Of a DNA stretch of 64,000 nt, positions 10,201 through 21,100 are shown in pieces. The notes under the pieces are model-generated. The model made no database searches. It worked only from the letters and a program-made list of their open reading frames with translations, and was not told the origin of the DNA. The stretch covers positions 1 to 64,000 of IMG/VR virus record IMGVR_UViG_3300021962_007022. One strand, 5' to 3'. The position numbers and the translations under genes were made by a program. Positions within the stretch are counted from its first letter, which is position 1. Every line of letters starts with the position of its first letter. This DNA is from a virus.

Positions 10201-13101
10201 TGGATTGATTGTCGCTGATGTAAATGATGATGTGATGTTTGCTGTGTTGGCCTTGTATGGTCTAAAGTCAATAACATCTCTAAGATCATATGTGACTGTT
10301 GTATTGGCAACAGTTGTGGTGTATGATGGAATTTCATATGTTCTTAGTGTTAACTCTGTGTTTGCAGTAGCTGCATCATTGGCCTGGTATGATTCTACAG
10401 AGAAGAATCCTTCTCCAGCTGTAACATTTGCAGTAAAGCAATCAAACTGAACTAACAAGAATGTATTAGCTAATGATGTAAGAGATGAACCTGGTGACAG
10501 AGAAATCTTAGCGTGGTCATAGTGGGTATCTCTTTGACCGTTGTCAAGAATAAAATCACCAACTCTGTTTGTTTGGGTAACGAAGTTTGATGAGTTTGAA
10601 CCAATATAGACACCTGATAGTCTTAATACGTCAGGTACACCAAGTGACCATGGACCAGTATTTCCACCAACATTATTGGCTGTGTTGATAATGACTACTG
10701 AATTTCTATTAACTCTCTTAGATATTGGGTTAGCTTCATTGTTGAGAGCCTGGAATCTAACAACGACGTTTGTCGTGCCAGCATAGGTATTACCAAGATT
10801 AATTGTTGCAGTTTCCGTACCTGGATTTACAACCATTGTTCTCTTGGTGCCAGCAGCTGGATTCAACGCAATAACTGAACCTCTCAAGTGCACTCTTGTA
10901 TAGGTATTAGCAACAACACTTACTGCTGTGTTGATGGTCATAGATGTGGAATTAGTAATTGATACGATTCTATGTGTATTAGCAGAAGGTAGGCCATCAA
11001 ATCTAATACATTCACCAGGAATGAAGTCTTCTGTGAATAATGTACCAGTACCTGTAATAACATTTGTAGCTGATGCTGCAACTGTACCAACTAGGGCACT
11101 AGCACATTGTGCGTTAGCATCTGCTACAATAATGTCAACCTTTAATTCATCAGTATTTGTGCTGCCGCTGAACCCTAAAATACCCTTGAGAGCACCAATA
11201 CCAAATGTCAATAAGCCAGTTGATTGAAGTTGGGCGCCTGAAGTGTTGGCAGCTGAGTAATAATAATCAGTATCAAAAACGTTATTACTATTTCTTAAAT
11301 TCTTTACTGCCTTAGCATTTAAATTAAAGAATAGAGGAGTTTGCGTGCTTTCCTGTAATACAGGAACACCACCAGTCAATACAAGATCGGCAAATGCCTG
11401 GGCGTTTGAGCCATCATGATAGACAACAGATCTCGCATCCTGGAATGTGTAGGTACCAACTGGTCTATAATTGAAGATGTATAATCTATACTGTGCTAGG
11501 TGTGAACCCTTCAAGGCAGTGCTTGAATCAATATATGTGACTGCTCGGATGTTTGCATAGCCAACAATTGTACCAGTTGCTGTATTGGCAACAGGCAATC
11601 TTTCGCCTGATACAGCATCTTGAGCTGCATTATAAAATCTTACTTCTACTGATTGATCAACTGGGAAATACCCTCTCAAATCATCAACGATAACATAGTT
11701 ACCATAAGCCATAGTGATTGGCTGTTCTGATTCAGAAACAGTATCAACGCCCTTCCTTCCTTCAACATTTTGGTTGTTTAGGAATTCAATTCTCTTACCT
11801 TTAACATACGATAAGCCCTGGCCAACTTCATATACAAACTTATCTGGGTCACTGCCATGTGGCTTTGTTAAGACTGTAAATGGCTTAACAACATAATGGC
11901 CTGACTCTTCATATGTTCTCTTTGCAAGCTCATCACCAATAATATTATATTCTGTGTTTGTTTTCTGGAAGATAGGACCATTGTTACCAAACTCAACAAT
12001 TGGGAATGCAATATCTGTATTAGAAATAGTGTTAGCACCATTCTTATTTCTTGCGATTAATGTCGATGTTAGCTTTAATCTGTGGGCGCCAGGTGCATTG
12101 ATGTTTGTTGTGCCAGAAGCATTATCATAAAGGGATGAATCATCCGTCTCCTTGATAACTTCTTCTTCTGTCTTGAAATATAGAATCTTACCACTTGGAT
12201 CTGGTGTATCTTCGTTTGTGATTGTTGTGTGGGCATTAACCTTAACAAAGTGACCTTTGTGGAAAATAATACCTGGGGATACAACAACACCATGAGCAAA
12301 GCCAAGAGATGTGTAGCCAAGTTCTGTGTTGTCTGTAAGAGTTGACACTGTATCAATTAGAGAGTTTGCATAGCTCTCATAATCTACGCTAACAACATTG
12401 GCAGTTACTGCTGCATCTGTTGAAAGAACCAACGTGTCACCAGTGACAAACGTTTTTCTTACATTTCTCAGTTCAACATAATTGCCTAACGCATTGGCAT
12501 AGGCATTGATAACAAAGCCACGGGCTTGGTTTACATTATTAATTAACTTTGAACCAACTGGGAAGTTTGTTGTATTGACAGTAATTACTGTATTAACTTG
12601 AACGATGACTTTATCAATATATGATTTACCAGGCTGGTAAAGACTAATTGTTTCATTCTGGTCAAATGTTCTTTGATTATTAAACCCAGGTTGGGTATAT
12701 TGAATAAAGAATCTAGCTGGATTTGAGGATGCCTTGAAGCCCTCTCTTGCAGAAATGATCTGGGCCACAACACCTGAATTTGAACCTACAGCAATAGCAT
12801 TAACAAACTGTGTATTAGTTGATGATAAAGAAGTATTAGTATCAAACTGGTCATTAATAGAAACGTAGTCAATTCTATTAAGATAAGAAAGACCGCAGCC
12901 CTTGATAATAGTACCGTCTTTAAAGATATGCTGACCAAATCTTTCAATTTGGTTTTGAAGAATAGACTGGACTTGGTTTAGTTCGCGAGCCTGAACGGCA
13001 ACAGATGGTCTGAAGAGAACTCTATGGAAGTTCTTATCTTCATTATAGTCATCAAAATATGGTGATGCATTCAATACTGTGTTTGCGATATCAAGAGCCA
13101 T
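7264..13101 (-). CDS. Giant DUF4815-type structural protein with PKD-like insert
   Basis: 1945 aa. Residues of about 1-130 show the DUF4815 signature (SPYFDDYNEDKNFHRVLFRP, then AVQARELNQVQSILQNQIER), found in large virion or baseplate-periphery proteins of T4-like aquatic phages. The middle continues with an adhesin-like beta-rich body. Near residues 1380-1560 a poly-Pro linker (VDPPVPPPPD) leads into a PKD-like domain (GSITAYEWNFNTGD), followed by a second poly-Pro linker (LIPPPLIVDPPATPP). The last 60 residues contain a poly-Gly tract and a basic tail (EYEKYMKFKK). It is co-oriented with gp8 and probably decorates or extends the baseplate. The added linkers and domains suggest host-surface contact. 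Confidence 0.8.
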   Translation of the reverse strand: MALDIANTVLNASPYFDDYNEDKNFHRVLFRPSVAVQARELNQVQSILQNQIERFGQHIFKDGTIIKGCGLSYLNRIDYVSINDQFDTNTSLSSTNTQFVNAIAVGSNSGVVAQIISAREGFKASSNPARFFIQYTQPGFNNQRTFDQNETISLYQPGKSYIDKVIVQVNTVITVNTTNFPVGSKLINNVNQARGFVINAYANALGNYVELRNVRKTFVTGDTLVLSTDAAVTANVVSVDYESYANSLIDTVSTLTDNTELGYTSLGFAHGVVVSPGIIFHKGHFVKVNAHTTITNEDTPDPSGKILYFKTEEEVIKETDDSSLYDNASGTTNINAPGAHRLKLTSTLIARNKNGANTISNTDIAFPIVEFGNNGPIFQKTNTEYNIIGDELAKRTYEESGHYVVKPFTVLTKPHGSDPDKFVYEVGQGLSYVKGKRIEFLNNQNVEGRKGVDTVSESEQPITMAYGNYVIVDDLRGYFPVDQSVEVRFYNAAQDAVSGERLPVANTATGTIVGYANIRAVTYIDSSTALKGSHLAQYRLYIFNYRPVGTYTFQDARSVVYHDGSNAQAFADLVLTGGVPVLQESTQTPLFFNLNAKAVKNLRNSNNVFDTDYYYSAANTSGAQLQSTGLLTFGIGALKGILGFSGSTNTDELKVDIIVADANAQCASALVGTVAASATNVITGTGTLFTEDFIPGECIRFDGLPSANTHRIVSITNSTSMTINTAVSVVANTYTRVHLRGSVIALNPAAGTKRTMVVNPGTETATINLGNTYAGTTNVVVRFQALNNEANPISKRVNRNSVVIINTANNVGGNTGPWSLGVPDVLRLSGVYIGSNSSNFVTQTNRVGDFILDNGQRDTHYDHAKISLSPGSSLTSLANTFLLVQFDCFTANVTAGEGFFSVESYQANDAATANTELTLRTYEIPSYTTTVANTTVTYDLRDVIDFRPYKANTANITSSFTSATINPPATNTFNSNTTTYTPYPGSTLTTNFTYYLGRKDRLVLTPEGVFKVEEGLPGINPRLSPMLPDVLNVAEVTVPAYPSLSDTEKSLVVRPESNILIDILTNKRFTMRDISVLEKRIERLEYYTTLNMLESIALSTMIADQNGDQRFQNGFFVDPFNSHAFGRTEDPDYKIAIDEQNGLLRPLFEPQVIEMEFDTNQDSYGNVQITGNMITLPYVHEVYIDQPHASDPVNVSGTPIAFRGTIDVRPTVRNDVEFLARPASVGSTSKIAQAYSSMASVTPGTTQYGWWREGIQNNDDYNIKSGPNDARNATSITIETNKSVTTQSGEKVQTGIVYLSKERVYAFKAVGLKPNTIHYLFINDNNNSEYAALGELSGTPNAGDETFVTRSTPWGTILETDSRGEMIGKFIVPALALRSGTHKLTIRNRNTLNRGIDESYADAYFTVDIALQQPPIIVDPPVPPPPDANTPANTGLPPPSNNSTNTVITLPEAFARFTYTGNTTVVAARDANGYISNGVFTLTFTDDSFVKNGSITAYEWNFNTGDFPEIGILNVNTTLTGVGPHTIPFTTDRAVLDVLVTLTITDSANVKKSNSQQIRLTKLIPPPLIVDPPATPPAVPNVELTFVASEINQISDPYSYASWSTDAYLPSFTGLNLPYLSLTYDAGVSLGTNTVVRVIAKPSVDYQGYIGWTVTPVSATSLRTFTEANLTQVYVESGGSGYSNNDTIRFSNGQVDAYATIFTDDTGSIKYIELASRGNFTDGTPATQETFTANSTLFNNFTLSTSSTNTSILVTVNGLVQSPGVDYQVTGGGTTLNFTTNLNYLVSPDIAIVSYNATGVTPGTGFKPPEQIRVQIANTTAPANSTNGNTSGGTGAVLTLVPGVVFNSTPTDSPRCANDSITLYSNTGPDSETIVLVKADFYLSNGYANSIGNTSQHFTLKTTSAVPVREPPRTGTPGGTSGGGGVGGGGGGPRYEYEKYMKFKK

Positions 13102-13112
13102 TCTTAGAACCT

Positions 13113-15164
13113 CTAGAACTTAACTACTAGTCTAATTTGTTCGTTTGTTGTGTTTGATCTTTGTATTGGCAATAGGTTTTGTAGATACAAAACTTCGCCT
13201 GAATACAACTTCAAATCAGGAACTGTTGTAATAGCTGTATTACCAGCTGCCTTAGAGTATTTAGCTCCCGATGCAACTATTTCTGGTGTATCGGCGCCAT
13301 TTACAATATAGCCAACACCATCCATTACAACATCGTTTACAAATGTTACTACACTATTATTGCCACGGGCTTGGGATCTATCAAGTCCAGTTAATACAAT
13401 TTTGGATGTATTGGCAAATGCAACCTTAGCCTGTACTTGAGAGCCGCCGCCTGCACCATCAGAACCAAGAATAAATTCACCTGGCTGTAATAGGGCAGGA
13501 GTGGTATTAGAGGCTGTGACAGTTACTGTTTGGTTGAAAAAAGCGTTGAAGAATCTTTTTCTAATATCAAATGTTTCTGCAACGACAGTATATGAAAATG
13601 GGTTTTTTAGTATTAGGCTTGTATTATTGGCAATGGATACTACTTCCTTTTCCTCATCCAAATAAATGATATTATCGCCAATGTTTAATTCTGTTGTGAA
13701 CTTTGTACCAACACCAGTCACGCTTAAGCTATTAGCAACAAGATCTATAGTTCCTGTACCATCAGATGTTGTAGAAGATAGAGGATTCTTTAATATACCT
13801 ACAGATCTAAATTCTACATCTGAAGAAAAAGAGAATGTTGAAGTGTTGGAAAACACAACGCCAATGCCAACTGACTGACAGTATAATTCATCCTTGACAT
13901 TTGATCCGTGGCCACCAATAGGTGACATAATGGCTCTGACTCTAGCTCCGCTACCAAAACCTACCGAGGTTTGAACGGAAACATTTGCTTGCTTATAGTT
14001 TCTACCAGGATTAATAATATCAATCATTTCAACGCTACCAGTAAAGTTAGTATTTGAAATGTTTTGCATTACCGCTGATGCTATACAGTTTGAGCCTGTC
14101 TTGGAATCAATTTTAATAAATGGGCCAATTGAATAGGGGTTGTTGTTTGATACCTGACCTGTAGAGAATGGTATTTTCAGAATAACAAAGTTGCCGGCAC
14201 CATTTGAAACATAGTCTCTGATTTCCTTAACATATGTTAAGTTTGTTGAATCATTAGTAATTGTAATAGCACAATTAGCAAAGAAGTCGTTTGATGTTGA
14301 TGTACCAGTTCTAATTTGGATAATGTAATTATTACCATTTGGATCAGTTCTAATATTACCACTGTCAGCTGGATATGCAGATCCATTAGCCTCTACAACA
14401 ATATTAAAAATAGAACCATCAATTGCCGAGCTCTTTACGTTGGCATTTTCAATTACAGGAATGTAATTTTCTGTAGCATATGTTAGATAATCAATATTAT
14501 TAATCGTGTACAAATATAACCATCTATAACCATCGGACTCTTCAGGTGGATACCCAACCTCTGTATGAGATGGTTCAACGGTTGAAATATCTCCAAGATC
14601 GTTATGAATACATTTGTATACTTTATTTTCTGATGTTACAACATAAAAAGCTTTTGCTGATAAATCTTGATCTTTATCGTCATATATTGCATAGGCTGTA
14701 TTAGATTGCCATTCTCTTTTTGTTACCATTGGCAAAACATCATCATCTGTAATTTTCATTCCAAACATTAATTCATCTTGAACAAATATTTGGGATTCAT
14801 AATTATCATCGATCGTGTTTGCAGTGATACTTTCATTTTCATATGGAGACTGTCTGGCAGCAAAGACGTAATAACTATCGTTTTTTAGTCTACCTTTCTT
14901 GTATGTGTTAGCTGATGCGTTTGCTGAATAGGCTGAGCCAACAACGATCAATGTGTTATTAACAATAGAGATAATCTGTCTTGATTCAGAACCAATGAAC
15001 AAGCGGTCGTCTACTGTAAAATCAACAGTAAAGTTTGTACCCGAACCAGTTACATTTGCAGACGAAGTGTTGACTGTTACTGTACCAGAAAGATCTGTGC
15101 TTAGTGTATTAGCAACAGAATCTATGAAAAGGTCAACAACATTTCGCTTAAATTTGGTTAACAT
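13113..15164 (-). CDS. 8: Baseplate wedge protein gp8-like, extended
   Basis: 683 aa, about twice the length of T4 gp8 (334 aa). The first third keeps the gp8 pattern: a small aromatic region (YYVFAARQSPYENE), VTKREWQ corresponding to the PRRDW region, KVYKCIHN, and ESDGYRWLYLYTI corresponding to the GYVWEYLF region. The C-terminal half is a beta-rich extension. In T4, gp8 dimers bind gp7 and gp10 in the wedge, and here the gene follows gp7 with the giant Thr-rich gene between them. A late promoter lies 28 nt upstream. The gp8 call is by motif order. Confidence 0.75.
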   Translation of the reverse strand: MLTKFKRNVVDLFIDSVANTLSTDLSGTVTVNTSSANVTGSGTNFTVDFTVDDRLFIGSESRQIISIVNNTLIVVGSAYSANASANTYKKGRLKNDSYYVFAARQSPYENESITANTIDDNYESQIFVQDELMFGMKITDDDVLPMVTKREWQSNTAYAIYDDKDQDLSAKAFYVVTSENKVYKCIHNDLGDISTVEPSHTEVGYPPEESDGYRWLYLYTINNIDYLTYATENYIPVIENANVKSSAIDGSIFNIVVEANGSAYPADSGNIRTDPNGNNYIIQIRTGTSTSNDFFANCAITITNDSTNLTYVKEIRDYVSNGAGNFVILKIPFSTGQVSNNNPYSIGPFIKIDSKTGSNCIASAVMQNISNTNFTGSVEMIDIINPGRNYKQANVSVQTSVGFGSGARVRAIMSPIGGHGSNVKDELYCQSVGIGVVFSNTSTFSFSSDVEFRSVGILKNPLSSTTSDGTGTIDLVANSLSVTGVGTKFTTELNIGDNIIYLDEEKEVVSIANNTSLILKNPFSYTVVAETFDIRKRFFNAFFNQTVTVTASNTTPALLQPGEFILGSDGAGGGSQVQAKVAFANTSKIVLTGLDRSQARGNNSVVTFVNDVVMDGVGYIVNGADTPEIVASGAKYSKAAGNTAITTVPDLKLYSGEVLYLQNLLPIQRSNTTNEQIRLVVKF

Positions 15165-15186
15165 TACGTGTCCTAAATCCTATGCT

Positions 15187-18100
15187 CTAGTTATTTATAA
15201 TAACAGTTTCATATGTTGTTTGAATGGCTGTATCATAATTTGTGTCTGTTGCCTTATCGGTTATTCTAGATGTGGAGGTTGACTTAGATGTACCAACCAT
15301 TGTACCAGCTCCAAAATCTGTCAAGTAAGCAGTAGATGTATCAAATGCTGTAGCAACAGACGTTGTTCTAGTTGTATCAATTACTAATTCAGATGTGTCT
15401 GTATTTGTTAATAATTGTGTTAGTCGTGCTGTTTGTCTGTCACCAGATTCAAATACGGTTGCAGTTTCTACAGAGGTAAGTGTCTGATATTCAGTGTTTC
15501 TAATACTGAAGTCAATAACTGTTGTTGTGTTGACAGATGTTAAAAATACCGTTGCACCACTTGATGTGGTATACTGAGTTTCTGTACCATATGAAGTAGA
15601 TGTTGATGTATTAATTAGTGTGCCCTGGTTTGTTTGTGTAGCTGTCGACTTACTTGTCAACATATCACTAATAGTTACAGTAGTAGTGTTAAATGATGTG
15701 ATGGTGCCAGTGAATGTATTTCTAGATGTGCTAACTAATGTACCAGCGCCTGAATCAGTCTGGAATGTAGTAGAAGTACCTCTGGCTGTATCAGTATTGA
15801 CCGTAGTTGTTGTAGCAAATTGTGTAATCTTACTAGAGCCTGTAATTCTTGCTGTTTCTGTAACATATGCAGTTGATGTAGTTAAGAAAGTTGCTGTATC
15901 TCTTGTTGTTGCAAGACCAGTGCTATAAACAGTATCAAATGCTGTAGTTGTTGCTTTTTGAGTTAGTGGACCTGTGGTATATATTGTATTGTATGCTGTA
16001 GTTGTGCTCTTACCAGATGTTGTCAACGTATCTTTAGATGTACCAAATTCTGTAAACACTGTTGGATAAACTGTTAGTGTGCTCTTAGATGTACCATAAG
16101 CAGTTGTTACAAATGGATCTGTAGCAAACGCTGTTGTAAACACTGTAGATGTTTGCTTACCACTTACATATCTTGTGTATCTTGTTATTGTATTCTGAGA
16201 TGTATCCTTTAACGTACCACCACCAGAGTCAGTCTGGAATGTGGTAGCTGTAGATATCACTGACTGTGTAATTAGATAAACAGTGTCAAATGCTGTTGTA
16301 GTATTCTTTGTTGTATTGAATAGCGTACCGCCACCAGCAGCTGTCTGGAATATTGTTTCTGTAGTCTTAGATGTGCCAAAAGATGTAAGAGCTTGGGTTT
16401 GTCTGCTTGTATCAATTACGGTTGAGTAAGAAGACAGATATGATGTTGTAGTGTTAATTGTTGATTGATACTCAGACAGATATACTGTTGTTGTATTCTT
16501 AGAAGTACTTGTTAGAGCAATAGTTTGACCAGCAACTGTATTTTTTGTTGTGTCATACATTGAAGCTGTAGTCTTAGATGTTAGAAAGTATGTACCACTT
16601 GCTGTTATAGTAGTTTTTGTTGTTGAAGTTGTCTTATTTGTGTTTGTGGAAATACCTGTTGAGGTTGTCTTAGATGTACCAATTAATGTACCAGCCCCTG
16701 AATCAGTCTGGAATGATGTTGTTGTATCAAACACAGAAGATGTCTGGAATATAGTTTGTGTATTGAATGTAGTAGTTGTATCATATGCTGTACCCACAAC
16801 AGTTTCAAATACAGTCTCTGTACCAAAACTACTTGACATCAAGTATTGAGTTTCAGTGCTGTTGGTTGTATCAATTGTAGTCAATCTAGCTGTAACAGTT
16901 GATTTTTCCACAGCTGTAGCTTTAGTAATAAGAGACGATGTGTCCTTCAATGTACCAGCACCAGAGTCAGTCTGGAAGACAGTCTGGTATGTTGTGTTAA
17001 TATGGGTTACTGTATTTTTGGCGGTATCATAAGATGTTGTAATAACAGATGATGTTGATGTTGAAGTGCTTTTACTTGTTGATGTTGATTTAGATGTAGC
17101 TAAAGTAGAATCAAACACTGTATCAAAAATTGTTGCCAAACTACTTTGTGTTGTCTTAGTTGTGTTATATGCTGTACTACGTCCTGTTAACGTATTGAAT
17201 GATGTTGTAGTATCAGTTGATGTGGCAATATCAGTAACTTTAGATGTTCCTACTAAAGTGTTGTAATGGCTCAATGTGCTCTTGCCAGTAATTGTTGTTG
17301 TAGTTTTGTTTAGTGTAGTTGCAAAGCTAGTTAGGAATGATGTCGAGCTGTCAAATACTGTTGTTTGATTTGTACCTCTTTTTGTATCAAATACTGTTGT
17401 CTCAGTTGTTGATGTGTTGAACTGAGTTGTGCGAGATACTGTAGCAAAGTTACTAACGTAAACTGTTTGACGAGTTACACTTGTAGGCTTGAATGTAGCT
17501 TGAGAAGTACCAAAGAAGGTTAAAATCTCTGTACCCTTTGACAAAGTTGTATTTCTAGATGTAACCTGGCTTGTATCAAATGTTGATACAGTTAAGAATG
17601 CTGTAACAAATAGAGATGTCGTTGTTGCATTTGTATCATATCCCGTATCATACGTTGTTGTTGTATTTGTCTGATAAGAAGACGTTGTTGTTCTAGATGT
17701 GCCAGTAGCAAAAATTGTAGATCTACTTGTATCAAATACTGTTGAAGAAGTTACCAGAGTATTACGAGAAGTTGATGATGTTACAACTGTTAATGTATTA
17801 AATGCACTTGTTGTATCATATACAGTTGTTGTTGCTGTATCAAATACAGTAGATGTATTTTTACTTGTAGCATATGCTGTGCTAAATGTTATATAACGTG
17901 TAACTTGGTTTGTATTATATGATGTTTGGAATAATGTTGTTGTAGCAATTAATGTTGGGTTTGTTGTCTGGAATGATGTATCCCTTAGAGTATTTCTTGT
18001 TTCAAGAGCAAATGAGGTATCAGTAGTTCTACCAGTTAAAATATCTGTTGAAATAGTTGTTAAGACACCAGCAATTGTTTCATATGTTGTTTGGATGTTA

Positions 18101-21100
18101 GTGCTAAACAATGTTTGTGTAACAACAATTCTATACTCTGTTAGAATAGAGGTATCTGTACCCTTCAGCGTGCTTGATGTTGTGGCATAAACTGACTGCG
18201 TTATTGTATTTCTTGTTGTATTTGGTCCTGTATCAAATACAGTAGAAGTTGCATATGCGGTGTCAAATACTGATGAGGTACTCTTAGATGTTGCAATCTC
18301 AGTTGCATACGCAGTTTCAAAGGCTGTCGATGTTGTTATATTTGTTACATTTGTTGTGAATTTAGATGTAGCTGTTGCAATGTTGGTTGCATAGGCTGTA
18401 TCAATTGTTGTATCAAATACACTTGTAGTATTTTTTGCTGTATTGAATACTGTGTTAAAGACAGAGGTTGTTGTCTTATTTGTATTATATGCAGTGTCAA
18501 TAGCAGTCTCAAATATTGTTGAGGTACCCTTTGATGTTAAGATAACAGTATCACGAGAGGTATCTGTTGCTATTACAGTATTAAATACTGTATTTCTATT
18601 TGTTTCAAACGTGGTGTCTGTGTTATATGCAGTTGTTGTTTGAAATGCAGAAGCAGTCAACTTAGATGTTGACTTTGATGTTGCAGTAGAAGTATCTGTT
18701 GTTTTATTTGTTTCAAATACTGTGCTATAAATTGTGTCATATGCAGTTGTTGTTGCGTATGCAGTTCCAAATGTTGTTGTGGTTGCAGTGCTTTTTGACG
18801 TGGCAGCAGCTGTATTGAATAGCGTGCTAAACGTTGTATCTGTAGCCTTAGATGTACCAAAGTTAGTTTCAAATGTAGTATCTGTGGCCTTTGATGTATT
18901 TCTAGCTGTACCAAAGTTAGTTTCAAATGTAGTAGTTGTATCAAATACTGTAGTTGTAGCAACGCTCGTTGCGGTTGCCTTACTTGTTGATGTGGATGTA
19001 GCAACTAATGTGTTATATGCAGTCGTTGTGGCAACACTTGTTCCTGTAACTGCAGCAGTACCTCTTGCTGTATCAAATATAGTAGTTGTACTTCTGGATG
19101 TAACAAATACAGTAGTTGTAGCTGCTAGATAGGTAGTAACAAAAGTTGTAGACGTTACAGATGATGTTGCTGTATCAAATATAGATGTAGTATTTCTACT
19201 TGTACCAGTGGCAGCTGCAGTACTTCTTGCTGTATCAAAGACTGTTGTAGTACCTCTAGATGTACCAAATATTGTCAGTGTTTGATAACCTGTGACATAT
19301 GATGTTGTAGTTTGATATGTCGTGTTAAATGTTGTTGTTGTGTTGAATGTTGTAGTTGTAGATTTAGATGTTGCAGTAGATTTAGATGTTGCAGTGGCTC
19401 TAGATGTGTCTGTGGCTCTAGATGTTGCAGCACTTGTTATGCGTGATGTATTGACGCTGCTCTGAATTGTCCAAATAAATTGAACACGGCCGTCGGCACC
19501 ATTTGCGCCATCGCCACCGTTAGATTGCGTATTAGGTGAACCGCCACCGCCGCCACCGCCTGGAGCTGAGCCAGCTGATCCATTACCATTATTAACACCA
19601 TCTACACCACCAGCACCTCCTGCACCACCACTTGCAGCCGCACCACCAGCACCGCCGCCAACGTATTGATTGCCATTACCTGCGGTACCAGCTGTATTTA
19701 CATCACCTCCAGAAGCAAACCCACCAAAACCGCCGATACCAGCATAAACATTTGCAGGTATACTACTGTCTGGCCAAGCATTTTGGCCACCGCCGCCAGC
19801 ACCAGCATCAATATTTACACCTGTACCTGTAACTGTAGATGATCCCCCTTGGTCTGCATACGAAAATTGATCGTCTACTTCTGCACCAGGTGGATTACCA
19901 AAGCCATTGCCCCCCAGACCCACATTATATGTAAATTGTGTTACCCCACCCGTCACGTTAACGGTTTTTTGAACATAGGCGCCACCGCCACCACCACCGC
20001 CGCCGCCACCTTGCGAGCCGACAACCATACCACTTCCGCCACCGCCGCCGCCGCCCCAAGCTTTGATTACTACAGAAACAGCACCAGCTGGAGCTGTGAT
20101 TGTAGCTGAGCCAGAATTATAGGTATCAGTTTGTTCAGATGTGGAAGTTGTTTGGTAGGTTGTAGTATAGCTTGTATCAAATGTAGTTGTAGTGCCAAAT
20201 GTGGTTGTTGTATCAAACGATGTTGTAGTATTAAACAGCGTTGTTGTAGATCTAGAAGTTGCTGTAGCTTTACTTGTTGCAATTGTTTTTTCAGTTGCTT
20301 TACTTGTTCCACGGTTTGTTTCTGTTAGAATATTTGTATCAAATGCTGTTGTCGTTGCAAAATTAGTTGCATATGTTGTGTTAAACGTTGTTGTAGTGCC
20401 AAATGCAGTTGTTGTTATAACACTTGTTGCAGTGTTAAAAATTGTGGTTGTACTTCTGGCAGTATTTGGCGATACAGTAGTTTGTGTTGCTATATTTGTT
20501 TCAAATGATGTTGTCGTTGCAAAGTTAGTTGCGTATGATGTATTAAATGAAGTTGATGTGTTGAACAACGATGTTGTTGACTTGCTTGTATTGTAGCCTG
20601 TGTCATACACTGTAGTGAATACAGTAGACGTGTTGAACAACGATGTTGTTGACTTACTAGTTGATGTTAATTTGCTAGTATTAAAGACTGTAACAAATGC
20701 TGTTTCAAACACTGAGGCTGTTGACTTAGACGTATTGAATACAGTTACATAAAGGGATGTCGTGCTTCTAGTTGTTGAACCAGCAGTATCAAAAATTGTA
20801 ACAAAGGTAGTTGTTGTATTTGTGGCCTTTGATGTGCTGACAGTTGTATCAGTTGATCTAGAGGTAGCTAAATTTGTATCCTTAGATGTATTGAATACAG
20901 TTGTTGTTCCATATGATGATGCATACAACGTATCATAAACGGTAGAAGTTGCCTTAGTAGTATCTGTGCTCTTACTTGTTTCAGTGGCAAAATTTGTATT
21001 ATAGACAGTATTTCTATTTGTTTCGTAAGCAGTCTCAGTGGCGTAAACTGTTGTATAGGCAGTACTATAAACTGTTGTAGTTGTTCTATTACTATCAAAA

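Noticed and set aside
19849-20328. Cys-rich and Thr-rich plus-strand frames opposite the Gly-rich region.
   Set aside because: They are the complement of the poly-Gly codons and have no start signals.
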